NCBI GenBank assembly: GCA_014706295.1
Contig: JACSVZ010000004.1
Coordinates: 91,106,547-91,170,546 of the forward strand
DNA: 64,000 nucleotides
Direction: 5' to 3'
From: Lycocorax pyrrhopterus obiensis
Taxonomy: Eukaryota; Chordata; Aves; Passeriformes; Paradisaeidae
Shown here in pieces: positions 12,113-24,948 of this stretch. The notes under the pieces were generated by a model that searched no databases, had not been told where the DNA came from, and was given only the letters and a program-made list of their open reading frames with translations. Within the stretch, counting starts at the first letter, position 1; every line of letters starts with the position of its first letter. Made by a program: the position numbers and the translations under genes.

Positions 12113-15100
12113 GTAGGTACTATTCACTCATGTTCATACAGTGGTATTTTTTGTGTGAATTAAAATTCACAGCACTTTATTTTTTTTTAATTAGGAAGCT
12201 GTAAATAATTATATAATAGTAAATATATGCTTATACAAGATATGAAAGCATAATTCCCCCCAAAAATACAGTGATATCCCTATTTTCTGTTTGTTTACAA
12301 TCAATATGGAAGCTTTTCTCACTTTGCAGCAACTACAGAATACAAGATGATTCAGGGCTTTAAACTAATATTTTTAAAATCTGAAATGTGTTAAGATGTA
12401 ATCATATTTAAAGCATATTTTAATACATTCCCATGGTAGACTTTTTAAATTGAAGGAATTAACTTGTTTATTTTGGAGATTTCATTCCTCCAGTTAAGGA
12501 TTCATTTTACATGGATAAGCATCAATAAAACCCATTATTTTATTTCTTCCTGGTCACCACATGGCTTCTTTAATACACAGACTTTACAAGCTAAATTTTG
12601 ATTTACAGTTTTGGTTTTGTTTAAATATAAACATCTGGTTTAAGTTTCTAAAAAATACTGTTGATGATGTAAAAACTTGAAGTTACTCTATATAACAAAT
12701 AATATTCTGAAGTCATTCATAAAAAGAAAAATTACTGTGTTACTAAATCTTTTCATGTCTGAGGCACAGGCTCCTTCTGTTCTTTAGCATAACCTCTATA
12801 ATTTTAGTAGAATCTCTTCTTGTACAGTTAATATTCTTCAAGTGAAAGTGGGATCAGCATGTAGTCCACGTAAGGTATAATGATTCATTTTCCATTTAGT
12901 CTTCTTTTAAACAGTCGTTGCTACTAGTCATTAGAACTCGTGTTGCAGCATCAGACAGAAATCTACAAGATGTGCTGCATTTTCTTGCCTCCCAAACAAT
13001 TTAATCAGAGTTGAGAGCACTTGGCTATGGCATAAGAGAATCTCAGCCATTTTAGATTGTGCTCCAGGTCTTTTGAGGAGTAACAGCAGAGATGATAGTA
13101 CTGTGGTAACAGTGTAATTAAGATCATAGCCACCAGAGGCTTAGCAACAGCATTCAAGGAAGAGACATCTGCTTGTAACTTCATTAAATAATTTACAGCA
13201 TGACAGTGGCTAAAGGTCCTCATCAAGACTGGAGCCTCCTGAATGCCGTGCATTGGACAGAGAAAAGAGAGACTTCCTGCCTATGGAGTTCAGAGCTGAT
13301 ACTTTTTGAAAAGGATGTTCTTAGAGAAGTACATATGTATTCTTTTAAGGGTAGATATGCAGTATGACAACCCTTAAGATTCTGATGGATGTGAAGTATC
13401 CACACATACATGGAATGAAATCCTTCTGTGCATTTCAAGCCTACAATCTCCAATCTTAATTATAATCACATTGTCTCATTGGATGTAATACATGTGTGCA
13501 AACCAAGTAGAGCTCAACAGGAATAGTGAAAATGGTATTGGCCCTTTATGAATGAACTAATTCAGCTTCTCTTGATTAAATCCAAATGGAATTGAAGTGA
13601 CAACATTCATGATATTCTTTACAGGCCTTATCTAACTTTTTTACAATACAGTTGGAGTTCTGTTGGAATTTGCAGCCTTGAGACAAGTTGCTCTGTTTAC
13701 TTTTGTATAGCAGAAATGTCAGACTGAAGAGAGAAAACAGAAACAAATTAAAACCCCTAATTTTCCAATGTATGTATTCATCACTTGAAAAATCCCACAG
13801 TTTTCTGAGTGATTTTTAAAATTCGTTAATGTTTCTGCTGGTACAGCCTGGAATTGTTTACTCTTCCAGTTGTTCTCCCCTAGTAACTGCTGTCACTCTG
13901 GGCTCAATTCTAATCTCATTCCAAGTTCACATAGTAGTTGATTTGATATTCATGAGGTATAACAACATAAGAAAGAGGAAAATAGATTCTTATAAATTAT
14001 TAAAGGATAATTAAGCACCTGCTAGTCATTAATTTTCCTTGGCAGACTTTAACAAATACATTCTATTTGTAATTCAGGAAATTGAGTGAATGAAAATATA
14101 ATGCTCTGAAATTTTACTTTGAATTATGCCTCTAATTATACTTCTTTTTCCCTACATTTGGCTCAAAATCAGGTCATCTTGTCCAGTGTGGGTTTTTTAC
14201 ATTTTAGTTTTCACTCCCAGTGAACAGGTGATAAGAGTTATTACAAAAACCTGTTGTCTTAAGAAATTCAAGTTCTTATTATAGAAAGACAAGTTAGGGC
14301 TGTTTATGAAGGTAAAAATGCACAGTACATAATAATAATCTCTAATTTTTTATGACTTTGTCTTATTATCTTTTCTTTTTTCTCTTTATTTTTACTGGGG
14401 TGCTATGTACTGGAAGGAAAGGTCATTCCATATTAACATGATAAAAAACTTGATTTTAGGAAGATGTATTATTTATACAAAATAAACATTTTATTCCCTC
14501 TATTTCACGAAGCAGTATGTTAACCATATTTCCCATGGTTATGATTCTACTTAAGATGCCATCATCAAAGAAGTAAAGATGGGTGCTATGTTTTGTTCAG
14601 TTTTATCTTTAATTCCAGGAAGGGAAGCGTAAGAAAAAATTGAGAAGTGATGCATCTCTTCATATAAGTGCACATTATCCATTAGTAAAACTTACAAATT
14701 ATACATACCATTATGTCTTTTATTTCCTCATATATGTTTGTTAAGTTTTCATCCAACTTTCCACTGGGGTTACCAAGTCCCACTTGGCAAGCTTATGCCT
14801 ACTGATGATAAATGTGCTTTAGAATAAAGCCATGGGCTGCTCAAGGTCAGCAGATTACAAATTGAAAACCACTGGTTCAATACCATGATTTGGTATCTCC
14901 TTTTCATCTCTTAGCATGTTACTCAGATTGGAAATCACAGTGCATCCAAAAGAAAAAAAAAAAACAAGAAATAAATTTCTGTTTTATCTTAAGCTCTTAG
15001 ATCCCGCTATTTGAAGTCATATCGAAGAAAGGCCTAACAAGGGTGATGGTAGGGTCTGGTAAGTTTTGCAGTAAAAGGAAATACTAAGGAGATTCAGACA

Positions 15101-16618
15101 CAGAAACTATCAGCAGTAGTTGTTACCTTTTAACACTTCATTTAAATGACAAAAAATACTTAAAAAAATCTCTGTGGTTCAGAGGTACTGATTATACTGT
15201 TTAGTTGTCATCCTCCATCAACTTACCTTGTACTTTGTGCTTCAGATTACTCCATCAAGTTACCTTTGACCTTGTATGTGAGTGATCAAAGTTGAGGTTG
15301 GTCAAGAGTGTTCGTGTGAACATGGTTATTTAGAGTGTCATTGTTCTGTCTGTAAAAGAGAACAAAATGCCCTATTACTATTTTCATTTATTTTGTAGTC
15401 TTTAACAAAAAGTACTTACCACTACCTAGAATCTTCTGTAAGTGCAGGGAAAAGAATGCTCAGAAGTCACATAGACGTGAATTTCTCATGATGGGGGCTT
15501 TGCTGATCTCTGTTAAAAAGTCCGTGGCTGTTAGCAAAAGGAAGCCAGAGACCTTCATGATCCTCCACAGTGCAGTGGGCAAAGGAGAAGAGCTGTGACT
15601 GGAAGTAATGCTCCCTTTGGTGGTTGGAAACTAGCTTTTGAAATGAGAGCTACTTAATTCCCATTTCACATCAATTATTAAAGCATAGGTGATCGCCTAA
15701 TTAAAAAAAAAGTCATTATCTCCTAATTTATGAACTCATTTATGAACTTCTACTCATCAGCCTCCTTCTGTTATCTATTAACAGTTTCCCTTTGTTGGTT
15801 AGTTTCAAATCTCAAACATACTCTTCCCTTGTTGCCTAGGAAATTATCACTCATGGCAGAGCTAGAAGCTTCTTCTAACTGCCTTTTTTTGGAGAATTGT
15901 CATTTATATAAGTCTTCGTTGCAGGGGGAGGTACATTTTGCAGACCAGAATTAGTACACTTACTGTGTGCCAACAATGCAGAGGCTGCATATACAGAGGA
16001 CTTAAAATGATGAAATTTATGCTTCTTTTTTTTTTAATGAATGAGCATTCAAAGAAAAGGAAAAGAAATTTGAAAACTGTATTAGCATAAGGTTATAGAA
16101 TGATCTGAAATGTGGTTATTATATGATAAGTACTGCACAAAGTCCTATCATTAAAAATCAATGAAGTCACATAGGTAATCTCTGAATTAAGACAGAAGCC
16201 GTAGCATTTTGAGGCTTTAACGCAGCTATCTGTACAATATGACTCATTCTCAACTGGGGCTTCTAGGTACTACTGTAAGTTAAATAATGTTGTGTGAAAT
16301 TACTCTCGAGACAGAAAGAAGCTTTGCCCATATGATCATGTCATTTCAATTGCATTTTTCTGAATTATTGAATCATAACAAATAGGAAATGTCAAAGTTT
16401 ATGAACAAAATTTTGTCATACAAATGGCTGACCTCCTAAAATAAAATGCACCTGCTTATGTAGAAATTCATATGTATTAGTCTTCAAGCTCCAATGTCTG
16501 CATTGGTCTTACTGAAATGTTAATGTTGAATGGAAACAGATGTACGCACAAGTCTTTTTTTAGTGTTCAGAAATGTCATGGAGGTATTTCAGGAGGAATG
16601 TGTTTTCTTTGTTTTCAG
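12113..16618 (+). other. ERICH1: ERICH1 last intron
   Basis: The intron is 4506 bp, running from GTAGGT at 12113 to TTTTCAG at 16612-16618. I recognise no repeat family in it. It is AT-rich with short A or T runs (for example near 14950 and 16028). The small ORFs in it (such as 13005-13253, 13829-14014 and 15730-15954) have no recognisable content. Confidence 0.88.
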
Positions 16619-16692
16619 ATCATGCCAAGGTAGCCACGTCTCTGTTTCACTACTGGATTACGGATATCCTTCCTGTGAAGAACAGGAAATAA
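16619..16692 (+). CDS. ERICH1: ERICH1 terminal coding exon
   Basis: This 74-bp coding end is easy to miss because it is so short. With one base carried over, it reads D-H-A-K-V-A-T-S-L-F-H-Y-W-I-T-D-I-L-P-V-K-N-R-K-stop. The human protein ends DHARV...FFSYWITHILPEKSSD, so the Tyr-Trp-Ile-Thr-x-Ile-Leu-Pro core is kept. The acceptor is TTTTCAG after a T-rich tract. The stop codon TAA is at 16690-16692 and overlaps an AATAAA hexamer at 16688-16693. The three visible exons add up to 670 coding bases, about 222 residues. Confidence 0.93.
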
Positions 16693-16870
16693 AGCCTTGC
16701 CCCTGTGCCCGTATGCACAGGATTAAAATTTAATATACAAACTCTTAACCAAGTAGCAATTGTTCAGGAAGAGCAGTGTCAATACACATTCTACACCTTC
16801 AGGTAAATGAATTACTTTTCTGTGTTACAAACTCCAGACAACAATAAAGGTATAACTACAATGTGACTTT
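16693..16870 (+). other. ERICH1: ERICH1 3' untranslated region (probable)
   Basis: The sequence after the stop is AT-rich without long ORFs. The first well-placed poly(A) signal is AATAAA at 16843-16848, which suggests cleavage near 16865. A second AATAAA at 17148-17153 could extend the UTR by about 300 bases. Which one is used cannot be told from sequence. Confidence 0.6.
16843..16848 (+). terminator. ERICH1: Poly(A) signal AATAAA, proximal
   Basis: A canonical hexamer 150 bases after the ERICH1 stop codon, followed about 20-30 bases later by T/G-rich sequence (tgtgactttt, 16861 on). It is the likelier of the two signals. Confidence 0.55.
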
Positions 16871-18740
16871 TGTGATTGGTCAAGAGTGTGGCCTGAGTCT
16901 TCAGCTGCATTAATATGTACGTTTCACTTAAGGAATAGGGACTTAACTGGAATGATAAAGTCTCTATCCGGTATTTTGTTTAAGAAGTGTAGTATTATCT
17001 TTCTCGTTTGTAAATTTATCATTCCTTTCTGGAAGTTATATTTCTTGACTTTTTTTCTTGACTATATCTGCTTGCCTGGAAAACAGAACTATATTTTTTT
17101 ATATTTAAACCTAAGCAACAAAATGTCTGAGGAATGTATTTTTGCTGAATAAACTGCTAAATTGTGGAAATAGATATGTTTCTACATGTGGGTCATATAG
17201 GTCCTGTTTGGAGTTACGCAGAAACTTGGATGGCATTTTCAGAACTACTCCATGGCTCAGCCTGTTACAATCCAGTGGGTTTCACTGATTGCAGAATTAT
17301 GGGACTGGGTTCTCTCTCACTGATTACTGTGTAATCTCTCTACCGCTGTGTAATATTTCTGCTGTTGAATTTATCCAAGTGTAGATACTACAGTAAGTAA
17401 TATCCATGGTTGTAAAATGTTTTGGAATCATGAAGAAAAAAGTGCTGTGTGAGAGGCTCTTCTCTCAGCTGTATCATTCATCAGAAAAGTGATGTAGAGC
17501 AAACCATGTTTTATGTGTAGGTATGTTAGCTTTGTCATTAGTAAGATAGGGGCAACATATTTAATTCCCCCAAGATGTGCTTGGAGATATACTACTGATG
17601 AGACTATATAAACATTGCATGGGTTTTTTTGCTTTGTTTTTTCTGTTTTATTGTATTGCCTGATACATCCTGTTGCAAGGCGTTGGTTTAGTGATGCTCA
17701 AAATTTGTAATAAAAATACAGTCATACCTCTTTCTCATTAGTTGAAGAAATTAAAAGGGGTTTGGTAATATACCAAATGATTGCAGGTGCAGAAAAAACA
17801 GTCTTATTGCTGAGAGCTTTGTGCAGCTCTGAAGAACTTGAGTTTGGTCTGTATCTGCCAGGAAAGGTGTATAAACCAGTCTTTGCAGAGGGGAAACTAG
17901 TAGTGTGTTCCCTGTTTTAATGCCCCTGAATTGCTAACACATAGGCATTGAACTGTAGCTGTGACTTTTCACTGAGATCCCACATCTGGAGAAAGAAGAA
18001 AACATGACTTGAATGTGAAGCACCTAGATATTCTCTTAACTGGCTCATGGGAAATGAATCACTTCATCCTCACTTTAAGGTTTGAATGTCACACAGTGAA
18101 TGAGGCCTAGGAACTGCAAAAAAGGATGCACAGCAACTCATTAGGTAAGCATCATCTGTCCTAAACACCGAATATGAAAAAAATAAATGAGGTCATGTAA
18201 TTAAAGATAGACTTTTGAAACACAAGTACGAAAGAGATCAAATTAGAACCACAAAAATAACTGTACTGTCTGCATTTCCTGATACTTGAGTGACTGTGCT
18301 GAAAGCTGTTATAAGGCTGCTGCCTTGGGTAGACCCCAGGACCTGGTGATTCCTCCTCCTTGTCCTCTGGATCCCCGGTTGGTGTACCTGGAGGTCTGGA
18401 TGTCAGCGTAGGTGACTCCAGTTTCCACCTTTCTAGGTTCAAACAGTAGCAGTGCTTAAGCACACAGCTCAGGGACACACACACACAACACTCACATGGC
18501 TGACTACGCAGCCCTTCGATCCCTTGAACAGCAGGACAGCCACTCTCCTATCCTTGCCCTGACTCTGGGCCCTCATGCCTGCTCTATGGCTCTCCTGCAC
18601 ACCAGCTAGTCCAACCTGGAACACACTACCACACGTTCACACACTCATCTCACAAGCACTCATGCACTTGTGTCACAGCTTTGTTTATTGCTTTAATCTC
18701 TCTTACTTATTATTTCTCTTTCAGTACTTGGCCATTTCTC
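16871..18740. other. Intergenic, no recognised feature
   Basis: Mostly AT-rich unique sequence. At 18300-18600 the base composition shifts to GC-rich with a short CA repeat at about 18476-18489. That patch may be a decayed transposon but I do not recognise a family. Confidence 0.6.
17148..17153 (+). terminator. ERICH1: Poly(A) signal AATAAA, distal alternative
   Basis: A canonical hexamer 455 bases after the stop. GT-rich sequence follows (tgtggaaat, tgtttctacatgtggg). It would give a longer 3' UTR. Confidence 0.4.
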
Positions 18741-18840
18741 ATAATCATAGAATAACTTGAGTTGGAAGTGACATAAAGATCATCAAGTTCCAGCCCCCCT
18801 GCCAGGGTCAGGGACACCTTCCACTAGACCAGGTTGCTCA
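18741..18840 (-). mobile_element. CR1 LINE 3'-end fragment
   Basis: The + strand reads 'aatcatagaat...gttggaag', then 'ccctgccagggtcaggg', 'acaccttccactagacc' and 'aggttgctca'. This is the reverse complement of the very common bird CR1 3' end. The element is truncated to about 100 bp with its 3' end at 18741. Confidence 0.88.
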
Positions 18841-18930
18841 ATATTAAAGTGATATTTAAAATTCAACTGAATTTTTAATAGCTACATATAGATGAGCAGA
18901 TTTTGATATCTTTGCCAAACAGAAATATTT

Positions 18931-19010
18931 TCACAGAGTCACAGAATGGGTAAGATTGGAAAGGACCACAGTGGGGTTATCTGGTTCAGCCTCACTGCTC
19001 AGGCAGGGTA
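18931..19010 (-). mobile_element. CR1 LINE 3'-end fragment, second subfamily
   Basis: It opens with 'gtcacagaatggg' and continues 'attggaaaggacca' and 'tcactgctcaggcaggg', the reverse complement of another CR1 3' end. It lies about 90 bp from the previous fragment in the same orientation. The two are different subfamilies, so these are two insertions. Confidence 0.82.
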
Positions 19011-19214
19011 AAATTTTGTACTATTCCAGTGAGTAAAATTTTGCAGGTCAAAAATGTACTTTGCTTGAATGAGGTAGTAATGGAGAAAAGATTACTTTTG
19101 GTCTTTCTTTTTTCTCTTTGCTTTTAGTGCTGTAAAAGCCTTATATTCTGTGTAGAAATCAGCTGGCCCCAGCTAAGCAAGCCCAGGAGCAGTTTCCGAG
19201 CGTAGCCAGTTAGT

Positions 19215-19560
19215 CAGTGATATCTGATGTCTTTGCAAATGACCTGCAATAGGAGCTGAATCTTACACCTACCAAACCTGCCACTGTTGCATTAACAGGG
19301 ATTATGAAGAGGATAAAGTATGCTAAAGAGTTTAGAAAATTGGACCAAATTCAAGCAGATAAATTGTAGATTGTCATTGCAGATAAATGCAATTGCATAA
19401 GAGTGTATTTGTTTCTGAAACAAATGTGCCAGACAATGGTGTGCTGAACTGCAACATGCCTGAGGACACTTAAAAGCAATTCACAAAAGAACACAGCAGA
19501 AAGGTCTAGTTTTAAAAGCAAAAGAAATGGACATTACTCATAATTTAAATTAGGCAGTGT
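19215..19560 (+). mobile_element. Possible decayed CR1 reverse-transcriptase fragment
   Basis: A weak resemblance to the CR1 stretch coding for the F-A-N/D-D block ('tttgcaaatgacctg'), followed by degenerate downstream segments. It is heavily mutated, and chance similarity cannot be excluded. Confidence 0.4.
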
Positions 19561-20618
19561 ACTAAAAATGGCAGGGGTTTCATATTTGACATCCTATTTG
19601 CAGTCAAAAAGATTTCATACATTACAATTTTAATACCTGGTTACTTTTCTGCAGTGCTTCTCTAAAAGAAACTGTGCTCAATCTCCTTACACCTTTTCAG
19701 GTTTATTTGAGCAGTGGTATAACAACATGGCTGAGATACAAAAACTGAAAAATTTAAGTTAATATCCACCAGTGAACAACACTGTTTATCATTTCACGAT
19801 ACATGGCTCCTTCGACATAGCAATGAAACATTTATCCCTTTAGATTTCCATGCTAAACTTATAAATGGCAAAGGAGATGGCCTTGAATTTTTGCTTCTTC
19901 AGCATAATTCAGTTTAATGAATGTGCTGCATCATGTGGAATTTCTGAAACATGGAAAAGTTTTTGAAGTGTATTTTGCATCAGAATACTTCTGGCTAAAC
20001 TGTACACACACTATTATTAGAATATTTCAAACTTCCATGTAGACAGAACTTTAAAATTTTGTGTTTAAAACCTACATGGACTCCAAGAGTAGGAAGAATT
20101 TAAGGATCAACTGGAACGTAACATACACGTGTCTTCACAGGTTAACTTTCTAGTTTACATAATTGAACAATGCACAGTAAGTAAGGAGCAGCAGCACAGT
20201 GAGAGAGAAATCGGGCTCTGAGAGGCAGTGGTCCCTTACCAGCACGTACAAGGAAGACCACAGAGGCTGAAGTCATTTGAGGCATCTGTGGTAGTGAATA
20301 AGCTGGTCACTGCGCTTGTATGCAAGGGTATGAGTTCAAAGCCATTATCTCTATATATAGGTACATGTTTTATTCTTAAAATTGCCTGTAAGACCTTAAT
20401 TTTTCTCTTTTGTGGAAATGTAATATGGGAATCAATCTCTAATGTTACAGATTTTTACTGCTTTGTAATTGGTGCAATATTTTATGTAGTGCTCTACAGT
20501 CATGTAGAGTTATAAATTCCTTAATGTGTTTTCTATGACAGCTGGCTTTTCTCTCCTGCACCTGTGTAGGGAGTTACTACTCAATAGGCTGAAATGACAT
20601 CTGGGGGGAAAAAAACTT

Positions 20619-20745
20619 TAAAAAAACCCCAAAAAACAAAACAAAAAACCCCATAAAACAAACAAACAAACAAAAAACCCAAAACAACAACAAAAAAACC
20701 CACCCACAAACCAAAAAAACCCCAAACAAAAAACAAACAAAAACA
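20619..20745 (+). repeat. A/C-only low-complexity tract
   Basis: About 125 bases of irregular (CAAA), (AAAAACC) and (ACAA) units with no G and a single T. The minus strand reads as poly-T/G and yields spurious Phe/Cys/Gly-rich ORFs (20581-20809). Confidence 0.9.
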
Positions 20746-20759
20746 AGGAAGGAAAAAAG

Positions 20760-23510
20760 TGGTGAATGGCAGCATGAAGGCAGAAGATTTTTAAGCTGTC
20801 TTTCACCAAAGAAAAATTATTTCACCCAGTAATACCACAGTAATACCATGTATATCATAAAACCATTCCACAGACGTAGAGTGGAAACAGGTGTGTGTTA
20901 TGCATGTACAATATGCTACACATTGGGCATAATAACAGAGAGAGGTAGTGCAAAAGATGGCCATCTGTAGGATTGGGAAAACATATTATATTTAATATTT
21001 AGGGAAACCTGAGGTTATAGCTATGCAGGTTTTGTAGTTAATTGCTTCAGCCCTAGATTGCTCCTAAGGAGGGCTGTATTGCACATGTTTATGCAGCTAA
21101 TTAAGCTTCACTCTTTACCACTTTATTCTCTGCAGTACATCTGAGTAAATTTTGTTTTAAACTGTTAGATGTATGCAGGACTAAGGGGAGGGGGGACATA
21201 TGTATTAAAAAAAAGCAGAAATTTAGATGCTCTATGTGTTTACTCTCTCTTAAGAATCTAGGAAAAAAACTATATATTCTATGATTATTTGAAACTGCAT
21301 ATGCACCATAGTCAGTGAAGGTCAAATATATAGCTTTAATAAGGATGTTCTCCAAGTTGAATGCTTAACTTTATAGAATTAATAGTCTGTAGTCATTTTA
21401 GTGAACTCCATACTCTGGTAAAGGGTATAAGCAAGCTGTAGTTCTCTTTTACATTCTTACTGCAAGGCTACATCCTGTTTTAGGATACGTAATGGACAAA
21501 AAAGAAGTGTAATCTAAGATTGAAGAGGAGTACAAAAAACCAGAAGGAATGAATCTTTGGTTCAATACTTTTCTTTTGCATCAACTCCAGGCTGCTCCAG
21601 GTTGCATCAAGTAGGCGCTGCTTTCTTTACTTTCAAGATCTTTGCCGGTCTTCTCCATCCCTCATTCAGTGCACAGGTAATTCCTCCATCCCTGTCAGCC
21701 TCTGGTATTAACTTCCATCATCCATTTGCCAGACTTGCAGATTTACATATTTGTGATTTTCCCCACAGTGCTTTTCACAACTCTACACTGCAATCTTTCC
21801 ATTGTCTTCCCTTCCTTCTTTAAAGTTCTCTTTTGCTGTGATCCTGCCCAAAACCTTGGCCACAGCCTGGTCAGTATGGTGCTAGGACAGCTGCCTACTG
21901 TGGTGACTAATGTTGCCTTACTGTCTGTGTCCTCCCACATCAACCTCTCTGTTTTCACCCCTGTTTTCTCCTTTCCTAAATGAGTAGCAGTTTGATGCAG
22001 GATTTGCCTTGCTGCACAGCACCAGCACAGCCAGTTGCTCTCACATCTGAGATGACAGTGTAGTCGGGAAATGTTATAGACCTATCCACAATGGAGAACG
22101 TGCTTGAATATGTGGGCAACGCTGCTGATAGTTTAAAGTGGCTTCATAATTTTACATTGCACATGTGATCAGTTTGGAGGCAATGTTCTTCTGCAGCTGG
22201 CTGAGGAGAGCTTGGAGACATGCAGGGTGGGATTCGTTTCTCCTAACTTCAGATGTCTTCAGTATAGCTTTTACCATCTGAGCTGCCTGTCCTAAAGAAC
22301 TTTCTAATCCCTGGGATTAAACAGCCTGATATAACTGACTGCTGCTAGACATCTATTTTAGAATTGGAACAATGGTACCAATGGGATAATTTAGGGCTTT
22401 ATGTTGATTGGTATGGAAGCATAAATAGGTAAGTCATGAAAACATCTGCATTGTAGACATCTGGATCTTGTTAAAAAAAAAAAAAAAGAAAAGGAATGAA
22501 AAAAGATTGTTTACTGCATCTGAGAAAAGGACAGGAATGTGCGTGTTGCATGACCGAAACATCACTTGCTCCTGATGCTGGTCTGGCAGTGGCAAGCTCT
22601 TTCAGCTTGGACAGAGCTGTGACCCCCTCTCCTTGATGCTTTCATGGCTTCTTTTGTGAAGTTACTGCTTGAGAGTGGTAAAAAGTTAAAGGAGAAGAAA
22701 AGTAAGGAGCTGTTGTACATTTGTGCCTGGAATTCACCCAACACAAGCTGAGGAGATGCTTCTCCTGTTCTTCTTGTTCCCTTCATGTGATCATGCACAA
22801 AGCAGCCTCCACCATTTCTCAGGTGGACTCAGTAAAAGCTTGCTATGTGATTCATTCCTCCTCCCAGTGACAATAATCAAGTGGAAGTGACTACAAATGT
22901 GCAAAGAAAGAGTAACCATTGCTAGGAATACCAAGCTGATCAGCCATTACCTGGATTCTACAGGAGGAATCAATACCAAATATGTTTTTTTTCAGAATCA
23001 CAGGTGTAATCACTGAACTCTGTAGACATAATGATAGCTGTTTGATCTGTGTCTGGCATGTGGGAGCTTAAAATGAAGGTCATGTTCAAATCTGATTGGA
23101 ATTCAGGGAAAGCTGCTTGGCTTATTACCATGACTATAGTGCTGGATTCTATTTACATTGGTAAACAGTTTAAAATACTTGACATGTTATTCAATTAAAT
23201 CTGTGATTGCACACTGACAGACCAAAGTTCATTGATTTTTCCAACCACATTAAACTAAGTACATGGCACAGTGTTTCATTTAGCTTGTCTGCTTAACCCT
23301 TTCACCTTAATTCAATTACACAGAATAAAATTAATGTGTAAAATATTAAATAACTCTAAATTTCTAAATTAGAAAGCATTGCAAGAGTATATTCATCTCC
23401 ATGGCTTCTGACATATATTTATTACTGTATGATTTACAATCTGCTATGGATCATGTTGTTATCCAGATGGCAAAAATCAGTCAGAACATTTTTTCTCTAT
23501 ACTCATTCAG
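20760..23510. other. Intergenic, no recognised gene
   Basis: Unique AT-rich sequence with a 15-base poly(A) run at 22473-22487. I see no repeat family or coding signal. Confidence 0.6.
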
Positions 23511-24690
23511 TAAATTGATAGATTCATGGAAGGTAAGACTGAAAAGGACATGAGATTATCTTCTCTGACCCCATCTAGATCCCTGGTCATAAATTTTCTC
23601 TTTACTTCAGGGTGAAGACCAGTCTGACAAAAGCACAATTTGTATTTTTTTCTAGAGCAAGTCATGTTCAGAGACAGGCCAGCTTGATTTAAAGACATCA
23701 AGGAATGAAGACTTAGCCCCTTCTTTAGTCATTTTTTCCAGTACTCAATCACTTTCATGCTTAGAATCATGTGCCTTATTTTAAATTTGAATTTGTCTAG
23801 ATTTAACTTTCAGCCATTAGTTCTTTGTGTGCTTTTTTTCACTACATTAAGTAGTCCCTCACTAGCCACTATTTTCTGTCTGTGAAAGTTTTTGAACACT
23901 GTAATCGAGCTACAAGGCAACCTTCTTTTTGACACCCTAAGTATTATCTCTTTAAACTATTTGATTTAAAGCATTTTCTATAGCCTCCAACTTGGTTTTG
24001 TGGCTCTCTCATACATTCTCTCCATTTTTTTCCCCACCATTTAAGAAACAAGTCTGCTGGAACTGAACATAGAAACCTAGCATTCATTTAAAATCTCAGC
24101 AGTGCCGACTTTTATACTCACTGTTTCATTGGTTTGGGATCAGCTTCTTGCATAGGACTGTATAAGAAGTCCACGTTGAATTATTTTAAATAGTAGACAA
24201 GTACTCTTGATATTTATTGCTTTCCAGGATTTAGTCATTGGTTCCATACTTAATGTTCATAAATGTTTGTCTTTCTGTTTGGCTGTATTAACTTCAATTT
24301 TTTTTACTATGTCTAGATTAGTAAATTATGAATCGTTTTGTGTGCCTTTACTGCTTCCATTAGTATTGACTATCTTCTAGTCTTGGTGACATCTGCAAAT
24401 TTTACCAGCAATGATTATGTTTTCTTCCAGATTATCGGTAAAAATGCTGAACATGTCCAGTTCTAGTATTAATCTTTATGGGATTCAAAAGAGAAATAAC
24501 ATTATTCAGTCATGATTCCCTATTTGTAACTTCTTTTGGAAAACAAAAAATTGAAATAATCTAGTGGATTTTTAATATATTTGACATGTATTTATTGTAT
24601 TATTTGCTCTTTTTGTTTTGATCAGAAAGTCATGTGGCACTGGGTATAATAGTTGTCAACAAATATTTCTTCAGTTTTCTACAAAAACAA
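23511..24690 (-). mobile_element. Ancient CR1 LINE fragment, about 1.2 kb
   Basis: Reading the + strand (the reverse complement of the element), landmarks appear in the right order: the 3' end at about 23520, 'cttgatttaaagacatcaag' near 23680, 'tttgaatttgtctag' near 23788, 'cagccattagttctt' near 23812, 'gtggctctc' near 24000, 'tctgcaaattttaccag' near 24390, and 'atgttttcttccag' near 24417. The element therefore runs from its 3' end into the reverse-transcriptase domain. It resembles the old CR1 copies of crocodiles and turtles. The match is from memory but is collinear over more than 1 kb. Confidence 0.82.
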
Positions 24691-24933
24691 GCTTTAATAT
24701 TTTTCAGGTGAGGATAAGAGTCCAAACTAAAGACACTGTACAAAAGACCCTCTAAAATTGTGTTTTAAAATATGTTTAGGGGGGAGCAGAACAATAGAAA
24801 AGTATTCAAAGTAAATAGCCTCTCAAATTTATCTTAGGTGTTTTCAATTTGTTGCTCTGCAGGGAATGATTTGCGTTAGTTAAGAATGATTGTTGTGTAA
24901 GATTCTTTATTTTTAAACATCAAGGGAAAATTC

Positions 24934-24948
24934 TTTTTTTTTTTTTTC
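24934..24948 (+). repeat. Poly(T) run
   Basis: Fifteen consecutive T residues, read as poly(A) on the minus strand. It directly follows a coding-looking minus-strand open frame (see findings). Confidence 0.8.

Noticed and set aside
22383..22432. A Trp-Asp-Asn-Leu match that recalls TDRP
   Set aside because: Only four residues agree, and the surrounding frame does not resemble TDRP.
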